DNA of 64,000 nucleotides, taken from NCBI RefSeq assembly GCF_002959965.1, contig NZ_PREV01000027.1, forward strand, positions 248,001 through 312,000, in the 5' to 3' direction. The notes under the pieces were generated by a model. That model searched no databases. It was not told the DNA's origin and saw only the letters and a program-made list of their open reading frames with translations. Origin of the DNA: Microbulbifer pacificus (GTDB taxonomy: Bacteria > Pseudomonadota > Gammaproteobacteria > Pseudomonadales > Cellvibrionaceae). Positions 44,536 through 52,963 of the stretch are shown in pieces. The position numbers and the translations under genes were made by a program. Within the stretch, counting starts at the first letter, position 1. Each line of letters opens with the position of its first letter.

Positions 44536-45840
44536 TCAGTAACAATCCCGCGTCATATTCTCGACGCGATCCTTGTGCACGATCACATTGTCTTCAATCC
44601 GTACACCACCGAACGGACGCAGCTTTTCTACCTTGTCCCAGTTCACCTCATCCGCGAGCTGGGACTCTTTCAGATCTGCCAGCAGACTTTCGATAAAGTA
44701 CAAGCCGGGTTCTATGGTGAATACCTGATTTTCCTCAATGGTGCGCGTCGTGCGCAGAAAGGGGAATTCCGCAGGTGGTGGGGTGTTACCGCCTTCCGGG
44801 CTCGTCTGGTGGCCGCCCACGTCGTGCACCTGCAGGCCGAGGAAATGGCCGAGGCCATGGGGCATGAAGGTTCCGGTGAGACCGGACTCTACAGCGCTTT
44901 CCGGTGAGGTTTTGATCACGCCGAACTGTTGTAACAGCTCGCCGATTTTGTGGTGGCAGTCCCTGTGCAGATCCACATAGGAAGCGCCCGGTTTCAGGCC
45001 CGCGACCAGCTCCAGTTCCTTTTCATGCATCGCGCTCACGAGATCCGCGAATTCGCCATTACGATAGGCGTAGCTGCGGGTGATATCTGCGGCATAGCCG
45101 TTGCAGTCGGCACCGGCATCAATCAGGAAGCTGCGACGGTCGTTTTCCGGTAGCGGTTCGGTGCCGAGGTGGGTGTAGTGCAGAATTGCCCCGTGCTCGT
45201 TGAGACCGATGATGTTGCCGTAGGGCATGCGGTTTTCGCCCTGGCCCGCGGCTTTCAGGTAGGCGATGTTGATATCAAACTCGCTGGCTCCCGCCCGGAA
45301 TGCATCTTCCGCGGCTTTGTGTGCGCGCACCGCGATCCGGTTGGCTTCCCGCAGGCATTCCATTTCGTAGGGGGTTTTGTAAGCGCGCGCCCAGTGCAGG
45401 CGGTCGATCAGGTGCTGGGGGTTCCGTTCTCCGATGTCCCAGCCTTCGAGTTTCGCAGTTTCACCGATAAATGCGGCGTTTTCACCGGACAGGAATGCCT
45501 TGGCTTCATCCGGTTTGGCCAGCAGTTCGATATCGTATTCGTCGCTCCAGAAGGTCTGGGGGGCGGGCGGTACGTAGTGCCAGAAATCCACTGGGCGGTA
45601 GAACAGCAACTTGGGCTTTTGCCCGCGGCGGTAGATCACCCAGCAGTTGGGGTTGTCGGTCACCGGCACCAGGGCTTTGAACTGCGGGTTTACCCGAAAG
45701 GGGTAATAGTTGTCGTCCAGAAACTGCACCGAGGGTGCACCGCTGAACACGTTGACAGTCTCGTAGCCGCACTGGTCGAGGATTTCGTCGTAACGTTTAC
45801 GCAGGATGGCCAGGTGTTCACTGAAGAGTTGCTTGTCCAT
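44536..45840 (-). CDS. pepQ: Xaa-Pro dipeptidase
   Basis: Start set at the Met of MDKQLF (45840), with CAGGGGC seven bases upstream; 434 residues. This metallopeptidase splits Xaa-Pro dipeptides in the cytoplasm. The dinuclear ligands are visible: two Asp in DAGADCNGYAADITRSY, His in PHGLGHFLGLQVHDVGG, Glu in FTIEPG and Glu in GGVRIEDN. N-terminal domain as in PepQ/prolidase of gammaproteobacteria (FWHYVPPAPQTFW). Divergent from purU (99-base gap). Confidence 0.95.
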   Translation of the reverse strand: MDKQLFSEHLAILRKRYDEILDQCGYETVNVFSGAPSVQFLDDNYYPFRVNPQFKALVPVTDNPNCWVIYRRGQKPKLLFYRPVDFWHYVPPAPQTFWSDEYDIELLAKPDEAKAFLSGENAAFIGETAKLEGWDIGERNPQHLIDRLHWARAYKTPYEMECLREANRIAVRAHKAAEDAFRAGASEFDINIAYLKAAGQGENRMPYGNIIGLNEHGAILHYTHLGTEPLPENDRRSFLIDAGADCNGYAADITRSYAYRNGEFADLVSAMHEKELELVAGLKPGASYVDLHRDCHHKIGELLQQFGVIKTSPESAVESGLTGTFMPHGLGHFLGLQVHDVGGHQTSPEGGNTPPPAEFPFLRTTRTIEENQVFTIEPGLYFIESLLADLKESQLADEVNWDKVEKLRPFGGVRIEDNVIVHKDRVENMTRDCY

Positions 45841-45939
45841 AAAGCCCCTGAAATTGGTCAATTAACGGTCTGTATGAGGGGTAGAATTACGCACATAGTG
45901 TATAGTCAGCCTTCTGAACAATACGTCTGATTTTTACCC

Positions 45940-46776
45940 ATGGAAAAGAAGATACTGCTAACGGACTGCCCGGATGCCAAGGGGCTGATCGCCAGGATCA
46001 CGAACATCTGTTACAAGCACCAGCTCAATATCACCAAGAACGACGAGTTTGTGGACCGCGCCCAAGGCCGCTTCTTCATGCGTACGGCATTGGAAGGCAT
46101 CTTTAACGATGACACCTTCCTGGAAGACCTGGATATGACTCTGCCGGAAGGTGCCGAGCGCAAATTGGTGGCGAGTGGGCGCAAGCGCCTGGTGCTGATG
46201 GTGACCAAGGAAGCCCATTGCCTGGGCGATATTCTGATGAAGTGCTATTCCGGTGCGCTGGATGTGGAGATCGCCGCGGTCATAGGCAACCATAATAATC
46301 TGCAGTCGCTGGTAGAGAAATTCGATATCCCCTTTCACTGGCTGCCGGCAGAAGGCCTTGAGCGCGCCCGGCATGAAGAGCAGGTGATGCAGCTGGTGGA
46401 CAGTTATCAGCCGGACTATCTGATCCTCGCCAAATATATGCGTGTACTCACGTCCGAATTCGTGGCTCATTATCACAGACGTATCATCAACATCCATCAC
46501 TCGTTTTTGCCCGCGTTTATCGGTGCCAAGCCATACCAGCAGGCCTTTGAACGCGGAGTGAAAATCATCGGTGCCACCGCGCACTTTGTTACCGACGATC
46601 TGGATGAAGGGCCGATCATCGAACAGGATGTAATCCACGTGGATCACGGCTATTCGGCGGAAGATATGGCCGCGGCCGGGCGCGATGTGGAAAAGCAGGT
46701 ACTGAGTCGCGCGTTGCAATTGGTGTTGGAAGAGCGGGTGTTTATCCACGGCAATCGCACCGTTGTGTTCAAATAA
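45940..46776 (+). CDS. purU: Formyltetrahydrofolate deformylase
   Basis: A 278-residue protein that hydrolyses 10-formyl-THF to THF and formate, keeping one-carbon pools balanced. It has an N-terminal ACT domain (ILLTDCPDAKGLIARITNICYKHQLNI) and a formyltransferase domain with NIHHSFLPAFIGAKPYQQAFERGVKIIGATAHFVTDDLDEGPII, containing the conserved Asn, His and Asp. Its neighbours metE and gcvP also belong to one-carbon metabolism. The lipoprotein gene follows 18 bases on. Confidence 0.96.
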   Translation: MEKKILLTDCPDAKGLIARITNICYKHQLNITKNDEFVDRAQGRFFMRTALEGIFNDDTFLEDLDMTLPEGAERKLVASGRKRLVLMVTKEAHCLGDILMKCYSGALDVEIAAVIGNHNNLQSLVEKFDIPFHWLPAEGLERARHEEQVMQLVDSYQPDYLILAKYMRVLTSEFVAHYHRRIINIHHSFLPAFIGAKPYQQAFERGVKIIGATAHFVTDDLDEGPIIEQDVIHVDHGYSAEDMAAAGRDVEKQVLSRALQLVLEERVFIHGNRTVVFK

Positions 46777-46794
46777 GAGTCAGACGAGGAAAGA

Positions 46795-47193
46795 ATGTTG
46801 AGACCATTGCCCATCTGCGTTTTGCCCGCGCCGGTACTTCTGCTTTTGTCCGCTTGCGCCAGTGAGCCCTCTGCCCCCAATCCCGGGCTGAAAGAGTCTT
46901 TCCACACCGAGGTTTCTGCCAACGGCGCCAAGCGCTTTACCTACGCCCTGGAAATGGCGGTACCGGAAATCCGCGGTCCATTTACCGAGAGCCCGAATAC
47001 GCGCAGTGGTGTGATGCGCAGCGAGGATATGCGCCGCCCAGTGCGCGGCCAGCGGATGGATATCAACTATGCGCTGGATCTGAAACTGAAGGAAACCCGT
47101 TTCTGCCGCGATGGGTACTTTGTTATTGATCGCGTGGTGTCTCCGCTCGGTGGTGAGATTCGCGGCGAGTGCCGGGACGCGGCGGAGCGATAA
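46795..47193 (+). CDS. Small putative lipoprotein
   Basis: A 132-residue protein with a type II signal sequence and lipobox LLSAC (Cys21). GAGGAAAG lies just before the ATG. The mature part contains two conserved-looking Cys (FCRDGYF and GECRDAAE) that could form a disulfide. No family name comes to mind. It is close behind purU, so cotranscription is likely. Confidence 0.72.
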   Translation: MLRPLPICVLPAPVLLLLSACASEPSAPNPGLKESFHTEVSANGAKRFTYALEMAVPEIRGPFTESPNTRSGVMRSEDMRRPVRGQRMDINYALDLKLKETRFCRDGYFVIDRVVSPLGGEIRGECRDAAER

Positions 47194-47879
47194 TCATTAC
47201 CTTTGAATAACGGCTGGCGCTGCCTTGTGTGGCGCATTTTTTTGTTTACGTGAATCATTCGCAGCGTAATACGGCTTAATAATGACCAGCTGTTCTGTTG
47301 GCGTCGGTCGGTCGCCTCGCTCCCCCAAAAAATGAATTTTCCTATCCTGTGAACTGTTTAACTGTTCGCATGTGAAAATGCCGCTCTGATATTAGCTATA
47401 GGCTTTGGCTATCACGCTAATTGTCATGTCTTTCCACCTAATCCGGTTAGGATGTTTCATCTAATATTTTGCATTATTTGATTTGTTTATTTTGATTTAA
47501 GTTGATTGTTGGTTTTTTTTTGCAAAGTATACGTTCTTTACGTCTCACATAATGTGGCTGTTATTTGCGCGTTTCGCTTTTTGTTTGAACGGAAGTGACA
47601 AATTTAAAACGCTAGAAAGTCACTAATTGGAGGCAGTTTATATTTTCTTTCTGACTCCGGAGTCAGAATGGCTGGCGTTAAAACAAACTGATTTGACGAA
47701 ACTACTTCTCAGGGCTAAAAGACTAAGAAGTTTTTCCTAAATCAGAACGTCTTGGGGAAGGACTGCTACTCGAAGAGTAGTGGAGATAATTTCGGCCCAC
47801 TAACCAGATTCAGTGCAGCAAGTTTCGTTCTGGAGACGGCTAGATCGCATAACCTGACAAGAAGAATTAAGGATCGTGC
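47194..47879. promoter_or_regulatory. 686-base AT-rich intergenic region and structured leader
   Basis: There is no gene here that I can support. The left part (47194-47640) is AT-rich without obvious pattern. At 47649-47668 there is a perfect 20-bp palindrome. From 47695 to 47835 the sequence can fold as a leader RNA: ACGAAACT pairs with AGTTTCGT (47696-47703/47821-47828), a 6-bp hairpin (47704-47709/47726-47731), and a 9-bp GAA-loop hairpin (47763-47771/47775-47783). An alternative pairing CAGAACG/CGTTCTG (47743-47749/47826-47832) competes with the first. A ribosome site AAGG is seven bases before the next ATG. Confidence 0.5.
47649..47668. promoter_or_regulatory. Perfect 20-bp palindrome of LuxR-box shape
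   Basis: TTCTGACTCCGGAGTCAGAA is a continuous dyad. It fits NNCT-N12-AGNN, the general layout of LuxR-type operators. It lies ~210 bases before the V4R gene. The binding protein is unknown. Confidence 0.5.
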
Positions 47880-48659
47880 ATGGAAGTTGAAGTTACGGTG
47901 TATTCCTACCAGAAGGATGGACTGTTGATCGCGATGGGAAATGTTGTCATCGCGTGTGGTTTTACCTTGCTTCGGCAGCGAATGGCTAACACCCCGAATG
48001 GCGTTGAGTTGTGGTTGCGGCTCAAGGGGGAGCAGGGGCGTTTGCTGGAGTTGGAAGACCGACTCAGTTCTCATCCACTGGTTACCCATTTTGAAGCCAA
48101 CCACGCACCGTCCACTGCGGCGCCTGTCGCTGCGCCACAGCGACCACAAGCGGCCCCTGCCGCGCGTAAGGCGCCAACCGCTCCGCCGCCCCAGAAGCGG
48201 GCATCTGCTACCACGCCAGCCACTGAAATTGTTGAAGCAATACTGCCTTCTCTGGCCAGAAGTTACCCCAAAATTTTTCCGCAGTTGCTGGATCTCCAGC
48301 AGCAGATCCCTTCCGACCGTTGGGGTGCAAGCCTCAAGTACGTCGGTACGCGGGTTGGTGCCTGGGTATACAAGCGGGATTACGCGCTGGGCGGGCAATT
48401 GGATCTCCTGAGTGCTGTGCGTCAGATCGCCTTGCCTGCGGTGAAAACCCTGCTGCCGGCAGAAACCAGGGATTACGCAATTCACGTCAAGAACAATCCA
48501 TTTTGCATGCCGGGAACCCGCTGCCGAAATGGTGAGTTTTTTTGCGGCTTTCTCCAGGGGCTTCTGCATGAGGCCGGCGCAAGCAGCCGGGTCGTTGTGC
48601 GTGAGGTGAAATGTCGCAGTGAAGGGGAGCACGAGTGCGTTTTTGAAATAGTGGATTGA
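47880..48659 (+). CDS. V4R-domain protein with N-terminal ACT-like domain
   Basis: A 259-residue cytoplasmic protein. Residues 1-72 have an ACT-like alternation; residues ~75-115 are a Pro/Ala/Gln linker; residues ~115-195 are helical; residues ~195-259 form the 4-vinyl reductase (V4R) domain with Cys209, 215, 222, 245 and 253 (FCMPGTRC, FFCGFLQGLLHEAG, REVKCRSEGEHECVFEI). V4R domains bind small ligands or metals and are related to the heme-NO-binding fold. The MHYT membrane protein follows 63 bases later, so they may form one sensory pathway. The N-terminal assignment is weaker than the V4R one. Confidence 0.75.
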   Translation: MEVEVTVYSYQKDGLLIAMGNVVIACGFTLLRQRMANTPNGVELWLRLKGEQGRLLELEDRLSSHPLVTHFEANHAPSTAAPVAAPQRPQAAPAARKAPTAPPPQKRASATTPATEIVEAILPSLARSYPKIFPQLLDLQQQIPSDRWGASLKYVGTRVGAWVYKRDYALGGQLDLLSAVRQIALPAVKTLLPAETRDYAIHVKNNPFCMPGTRCRNGEFFCGFLQGLLHEAGASSRVVVREVKCRSEGEHECVFEIVD

Positions 48660-48722
48660 TGTTACAAGCGTTTTATACGGACATAGCAGCAGTTATCTGA
48701 AAATAAATAAAGGGGAAATCTT

Positions 48723-49463
48723 ATGGTTGCGGAATACAACCCATTGCTTGTCGTGTTGTCTTTTGTCGTGTCGGTGTTGGGGTCGTTCACGGCGCTTCAG
48801 ATGGCGGTTGCCATTCCGTCGGCGCGGGATATGGAAGAAAAAAGAGGCGCTATTATCAGAGCGGGGATAGCCATGGGCGGCGGTGCTATCTGGTCAATGC
48901 ACTTTATTGCCATGCTCGCTTACGACATGGGTATGTCCGTCACTTATGATACGTTTCTTACTGCTCTTTCCGCTCTGATTGCGATGTTGGCCTGTTCTAT
49001 CGGTCTCGCTATCGCCGGTATAGGTTTGTTCACGCTGGAGAAACTCGTCTCCGCTGGTGTATTCATGGGGTGTGGCGTTGCCGGGATGCACTATATGGGA
49101 ATGGCGGCGATGATCATGCCGATGGACGTAAGTTATGACCTGAATATCCTGATTGTTTCCATCATCATCGGGGTTATTGCCTCCTGTGCAGCACTGTGGA
49201 TTGCATTCCACATGCGGGGCAAATGGCAGATGTTCGGCAGTTCGGTGATCATGGGCGTAGCAGTTTGCGGCATGCACTACACGGGTATGGCGGCTGCAAA
49301 ATACTCGCATACCAACGTTGTGGTGAAGGAGGCGGGCTTCCTCGGTGTTCTGGGTGGTGAGTATCTGGGGATAAGTATCTTCATGGTGATGGCGAGCTTG
49401 CTGTTGCTGACCCTGGCAATCAGTAGCCACCGCCGCCGTCAGCGGGAAGAGCTGGCAATCTGA
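48723..49463 (+). CDS. Stand-alone MHYT-domain membrane sensor
   Basis: A 246-residue integral membrane protein with seven helices and the three conserved MHYT-type motifs: SMHFIAM (His60), GMHYMGMAA (His123) and GMHYTGMAA (His185). In known proteins this domain is predicted to bind copper and sense O2, CO or NO, normally as the input to GGDEF-EAL. Here no output domain is attached; the protein ends with a basic tail (RRRQREE). The V4R gene lies upstream and a terminator downstream, so these two are an operon. Confidence 0.9.
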   Translation: MVAEYNPLLVVLSFVVSVLGSFTALQMAVAIPSARDMEEKRGAIIRAGIAMGGGAIWSMHFIAMLAYDMGMSVTYDTFLTALSALIAMLACSIGLAIAGIGLFTLEKLVSAGVFMGCGVAGMHYMGMAAMIMPMDVSYDLNILIVSIIIGVIASCAALWIAFHMRGKWQMFGSSVIMGVAVCGMHYTGMAAAKYSHTNVVVKEAGFLGVLGGEYLGISIFMVMASLLLLTLAISSHRRRQREELAI

Positions 49464-49466
49464 GCA

Positions 49467-49500
49467 GATGAATTCAAACAAAAGATGAATTCAAACAAAA
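49467..49500 (+). repeat. Perfect 17-base tandem duplication
   Basis: GATGAATTCAAACAAAA occurs twice in a row (49467-49483, 49484-49500) just after the MHYT gene stop and before the terminator. Confidence 0.9.
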
Positions 49501-49526
49501 AAGCCGGGAAGATTCCCGGCTTTTTT
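49497..49526. terminator. Bidirectional terminator between the MHYT gene and gcvP
   Basis: AAAAAAGCCGGGAA and TTCCCGGCTTTTTT form a 14-bp stem with a 2-base centre; A- and T-runs at the two ends make it work in both directions for these converging genes. Confidence 0.95.
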
Positions 49527-49540
49527 GTTTCTGGCTGGAC

Positions 49541-52432
49541 TCAGTCCATATAGCTCTCAACCGGAGGGCAGGAGCAGATCAGGTTGCGGTCACCGTAGAC
49601 GTTGTCGATGCGATTGGAGGCGGGCCACACCTTGTGGTGCTTCAGCCAGGCGGCTGGACGGCCGGCGACTTCGCGGGAGTAGGGGTGGGTCCACTCGTCC
49701 GCCATCACATCGTCCTGAGTGTGGGGGGCATTGTGCAGCGGGTTGTCTTCCGCGGTGTATTTGCCGCTCGCCACATCTTCCGCTTCCTGGCGGATGATGG
49801 CCATGGCCTGCACGAAACGGTCCAGCTCTTCCTGGGCCTCAGACTCAGTGGGTTCGATCATCAGGGTGCCGGCCACCGGGAATGACATGGTGGGCGCATG
49901 GAAACCAAAGTCCATCAGGCGCTTGGCGATATCTTCCTCGGCGATGCCGCTCACTTCCTTCAATGGGCGCAGGTCGATCAGACACTCGTGCGCAACAAAG
50001 CCGTTGGTACCCTTGTACAGCAGCGGGTAGTGTTCGCTCAGTTTCTTGGCCACGTAGTTGGCGTTCAGTATCGCGGTCTGGGTGGCCAGCTTCATACCGG
50101 TTTTACCCATCATGCGCACGTACATCCAGCTGATCGGCAGAATGCTCGCGGAGCCCCAGGGCGCCGCGGAGATGGTGCCGTTCGCAGGGTTGTTACCCGG
50201 CACCTCGGTCACCGGGTGACCGGCCAGGTAGGGCTTCAGGTGTTCGCCAACCGCAATTGGGCCCATGCCGGGGCCGCCACCGCCGTGGGGAATGCAAAAG
50301 GTCTTGTGCAGGTTCAGGTGCGATACGTCGCCACCGAACTTGCCCGGCGCGGCAACGCCGATCAGGGCGTTCATGTTGGCGCCGTCGATGTACACCTGAC
50401 CGCCGGCATCGTGGATCAGCTCGCAGATTTCGCGGATGCCTTCCTCGAATACGCCGTGAGTGGACGGGTAGGTGACCATCAGCGCGGCGATGCGATCGCG
50501 GTGTTCTTCCACTTTCGCTTTGAGATCGGTGATGTCAACGTTGCCCTTGCTGTCGCAGGCAACCACAACCACCTTCATGCTGACCATCATCGCGGAGGCC
50601 GGGTTGGTGCCGTGGGCGGAAGCGGGGATCAGGCAGATATCGCGCTGACCTTCTCCTTTTGCTTCCAGGTATTTCTTGATGGCGACGAGACCGGCGTATT
50701 CACCCTGGGAACCGGCGTTCGGCTGCAGGCTCACGGCGTCGTAACCGGTACAGGCGGCAAGCATCTGCTCCAGCTGGCTGAACATCTCGCGGTAGCCCTC
50801 GGCCTGATCGGCGGGCACGAACGGGTGGAGCTTGCCGAACTCCGGCCAGGTCACCGGAATCATTTCCGCGGTGGCGTTCAGCTTCATGGTGCAGGAGCCG
50901 AGCGGAATCATGCTGTGGTTCAGTGCGATGTCCTTGGACTCCAGGGTCTTCAGGTAGCGCAGCATCTCGGTTTCGGAGTGATGCGTGTTGAATACCGGGT
51001 GAGTCAGGAACTCGCTGCTGCGCTGCAGGGAAGAAGGCACACCGGCGACGCCCTTGGCGGCCAGTTCGCTGTCGAGTTTGCCGAGATCCAGGTTGTGGTC
51101 ACCGCCAGTGAACACGGCGAGCAGTTCGGACACGTCCTTGAGCTTGGTGGTTTCGTTCAGGCTCACACCCAGGGCGTCGTCGCCCACTTTGCGCAGGTTG
51201 ATCTCGGCGGCGATGGCGCGGTCATAAATCGCGGACTGCTTGTCGCCCACGTTCACGGTCAGAGTGTCGAACCAGCTGTCATGGGCGAGTTCGAAACCGG
51301 ATTGCTGCAGGCCGGCGGCCAGGATGTCCGTCAGGCGCTGGATGCGCGCGGCGATGGTCTTCAGACCTTGCGGGCCGTGGTAAATCGCATAGAACGCACT
51401 CATTACCGCCAGCAGTACCTGGGAGGTACAGATGTTGGAGTTGGCTTTTTCGCGACGGATGTGCTGCTCGCGGGTCTGCATGGCCATACGCAGGGCGCGT
51501 TTGCCCTTGCTGTCTACAGAGACGCCGATGATACGGCCGGGGGCAGAGCGCTTGTAGGCTTCGCGGAAAGCGAAGAAACCGGCGTGCGGGCCGCCGTAAC
51601 CCATGGGGATACCGAAGCGCTGGTTGCAGCCGACGACGACGTCAGCGCCCATCTCGCCCGGGGCCTTCAGGGCGACGAGGCTCATCAGGTCCGCGGCCAC
51701 GGTTACCAGTGCATCGGCGGCGTGGACCTTGGCGATCAGGTCGGTAAGGTCGCGCACCTTGCCAGTGGAGCCCGGGTACTGGAACAGTGCACCAAAGATG
51801 TCGTCGGTCAGATCGGTGTCGGGGTTGCCTACAACCACGTCAAAACCAAAATGCTCGGCGCGGGTCTTCACGACCGCGATGGTCTGCGGGTGGCAGTCCT
51901 GGTCCACGAAGAAGGTGTTGGATTTGTTGCGCTTCATCTGGCGCTTGCTCATCGCCATCGCTTCCGCGGCGGCGGTGCCTTCGTCCAGCATGGAGGCGTT
52001 GGCCAGTTCCATCCCGGTGAGGTCCATGATCATCTGCTGGAAGTTCAGCAGGCCTTCCAGACGACCCTGGGCAATTTCCGGCTGATAGGGGGTATAGGCG
52101 GTGTACCAGCCCGGGTTTTCCAGCACGTTGCGCAGGATCACGTTGGGGGTGATGGTGTCGTGGTAACCCATACCGATAAAGGTGCGGAAGATCTTGTTGC
52201 GGCGCGCGAGATCTTTCAGCTCCGCCAGCGCTTCCTGCTCGTCTACGGCGTCCGCCAGGTCCAGGTCGTCGGACTTGCGGATAGCGGCGGGAACGGTCTT
52301 TTCAATCAGTTCTTCCAGGCTGGCGACACCGAGGGTGTCGAGCATGGCCTGGGTCTGCGCGGCATCCGGACCGATGTGACGGCGGATAAAAGCATCGTGC
52401 TGTTCCAACTGCTTGAGGGAAGGCTGGGTCAT
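49541..52432 (-). CDS. gcvP: Glycine dehydrogenase (decarboxylating), P protein
   Basis: Start set at [21 protein letters not shown] (52432; 963 residues), matching the usual length; the frame is open further upstream but reads through a hairpin. This PLP enzyme of the glycine cleavage system decarboxylates glycine and passes the aminomethyl group to H protein. The PLP-Lys is in [20 protein letters not shown] (~residue 700), with the Gly-rich loop behind it. The gcvT and gcvH genes are not in the window, so it is a solitary gcvP. A terminator-like hairpin lies in its leader. Confidence 0.97.
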   Translation of the reverse strand: MTQPSLKQLEQHDAFIRRHIGPDAAQTQAMLDTLGVASLEELIEKTVPAAIRKSDDLDLADAVDEQEALAELKDLARRNKIFRTFIGMGYHDTITPNVILRNVLENPGWYTAYTPYQPEIAQGRLEGLLNFQQMIMDLTGMELANASMLDEGTAAAEAMAMSKRQMKRNKSNTFFVDQDCHPQTIAVVKTRAEHFGFDVVVGNPDTDLTDDIFGALFQYPGSTGKVRDLTDLIAKVHAADALVTVAADLMSLVALKAPGEMGADVVVGCNQRFGIPMGYGGPHAGFFAFREAYKRSAPGRIIGVSVDSKGKRALRMAMQTREQHIRREKANSNICTSQVLLAVMSAFYAIYHGPQGLKTIAARIQRLTDILAAGLQQSGFELAHDSWFDTLTVNVGDKQSAIYDRAIAAEINLRKVGDDALGVSLNETTKLKDVSELLAVFTGGDHNLDLGKLDSELAAKGVAGVPSSLQRSSEFLTHPVFNTHHSETEMLRYLKTLESKDIALNHSMIPLGSCTMKLNATAEMIPVTWPEFGKLHPFVPADQAEGYREMFSQLEQMLAACTGYDAVSLQPNAGSQGEYAGLVAIKKYLEAKGEGQRDICLIPASAHGTNPASAMMVSMKVVVVACDSKGNVDITDLKAKVEEHRDRIAALMVTYPSTHGVFEEGIREICELIHDAGGQVYIDGANMNALIGVAAPGKFGGDVSHLNLHKTFCIPHGGGGPGMGPIAVGEHLKPYLAGHPVTEVPGNNPANGTISAAPWGSASILPISWMYVRMMGKTGMKLATQTAILNANYVAKKLSEHYPLLYKGTNGFVAHECLIDLRPLKEVSGIAEEDIAKRLMDFGFHAPTMSFPVAGTLMIEPTESEAQEELDRFVQAMAIIRQEAEDVASGKYTAEDNPLHNAPHTQDDVMADEWTHPYSREVAGRPAAWLKHHKVWPASNRIDNVYGDRNLICSCPPVESYMD

Positions 52433-52518
52433 GGTGGGTGGATTCCTGTAAACACTGTGTGCTGCCGGCGCGCGGTGGCCGGGGAAGTTCCGGAGGACTC
52501 GGGTAAGGAGGACACCGG

Positions 52519-52559
52519 TAAAAAATAGCAAAACAGGCCGATGGCATAGGCCTGTTTTG
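52519..52559 (-). terminator. Terminator-like hairpin in the gcvP leader (possible attenuator)
   Basis: An 11-bp perfect stem (52529-52539 with 52549-52559) with a 9-base loop is followed, on the minus strand, by GCTA and six T. It ends 87 bases before the gcvP start, and no minus-strand gene lies before it, so it may regulate gcvP or end a small RNA. I found no recognisable glycine riboswitch aptamer upstream. Confidence 0.6.
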
Positions 52560-52963
52560 TTATCCGGGCCGGCAGGTCCGTGACCGCACGTCATCAAAAA
52601 CGGTACTGGGTCATACCGGGATGGCGGGTTCTGCGTGCCCAATCGGTGTCACTTGCCGGAATCTTGTCCCGGATTACCGGGGCCGGAAGGCGCGCATCTT
52701 AGCAATCGCGGTGATTGTCGGCAATTCGTGGCCAATCCGCTCAAACCTGTGCTGGATTGTGGGCATTTTTGTGACATAAATCCTGCTTCTGAGTATTTGG
52801 CGTTATTTTCTTCTGGCGGTGCCGGGAGCCGCCGGCAAAACTGTGGGGTTGGAGCCATACTGTGTGAATAAAAAGTGCTGGCCGGGCTGTGTTCCAGTGC
52901 CCTCGCCAGTGCCAAAACGCCACCGCGACTACCGCATTATTCCCAAGGATTGGGGGCTAAACC
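52560..52963. promoter_or_regulatory. Divergent region between gcvP and the diguanylate cyclase
   Basis: About 400 bases without a supported gene. It should contain both promoters and the 5' part of the gcvP leader. The short overlapping minus-strand ORFs (60-88 codons) have no family features. Confidence 0.4.

Noticed and set aside
47692..47879. c-di-GMP (GEMM) riboswitch before the V4R gene
   Set aside because: The GEMM core and tetraloop-receptor sequences are absent; the fold seen is different.
49898..52528. An 876-codon plus-strand ORF antisense to gcvP
   Set aside because: It lies wholly opposite gcvP, which has full-length family similarity. The antisense frame arises from GC-rich codon bias and has no recognisable domains.
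52560..52963. Glycine riboswitch before gcvP
   Set aside because: The conserved GGAGAG and CCGAAGG-type core of the aptamer was not found on either strand; only the hairpin with T-run is supported.
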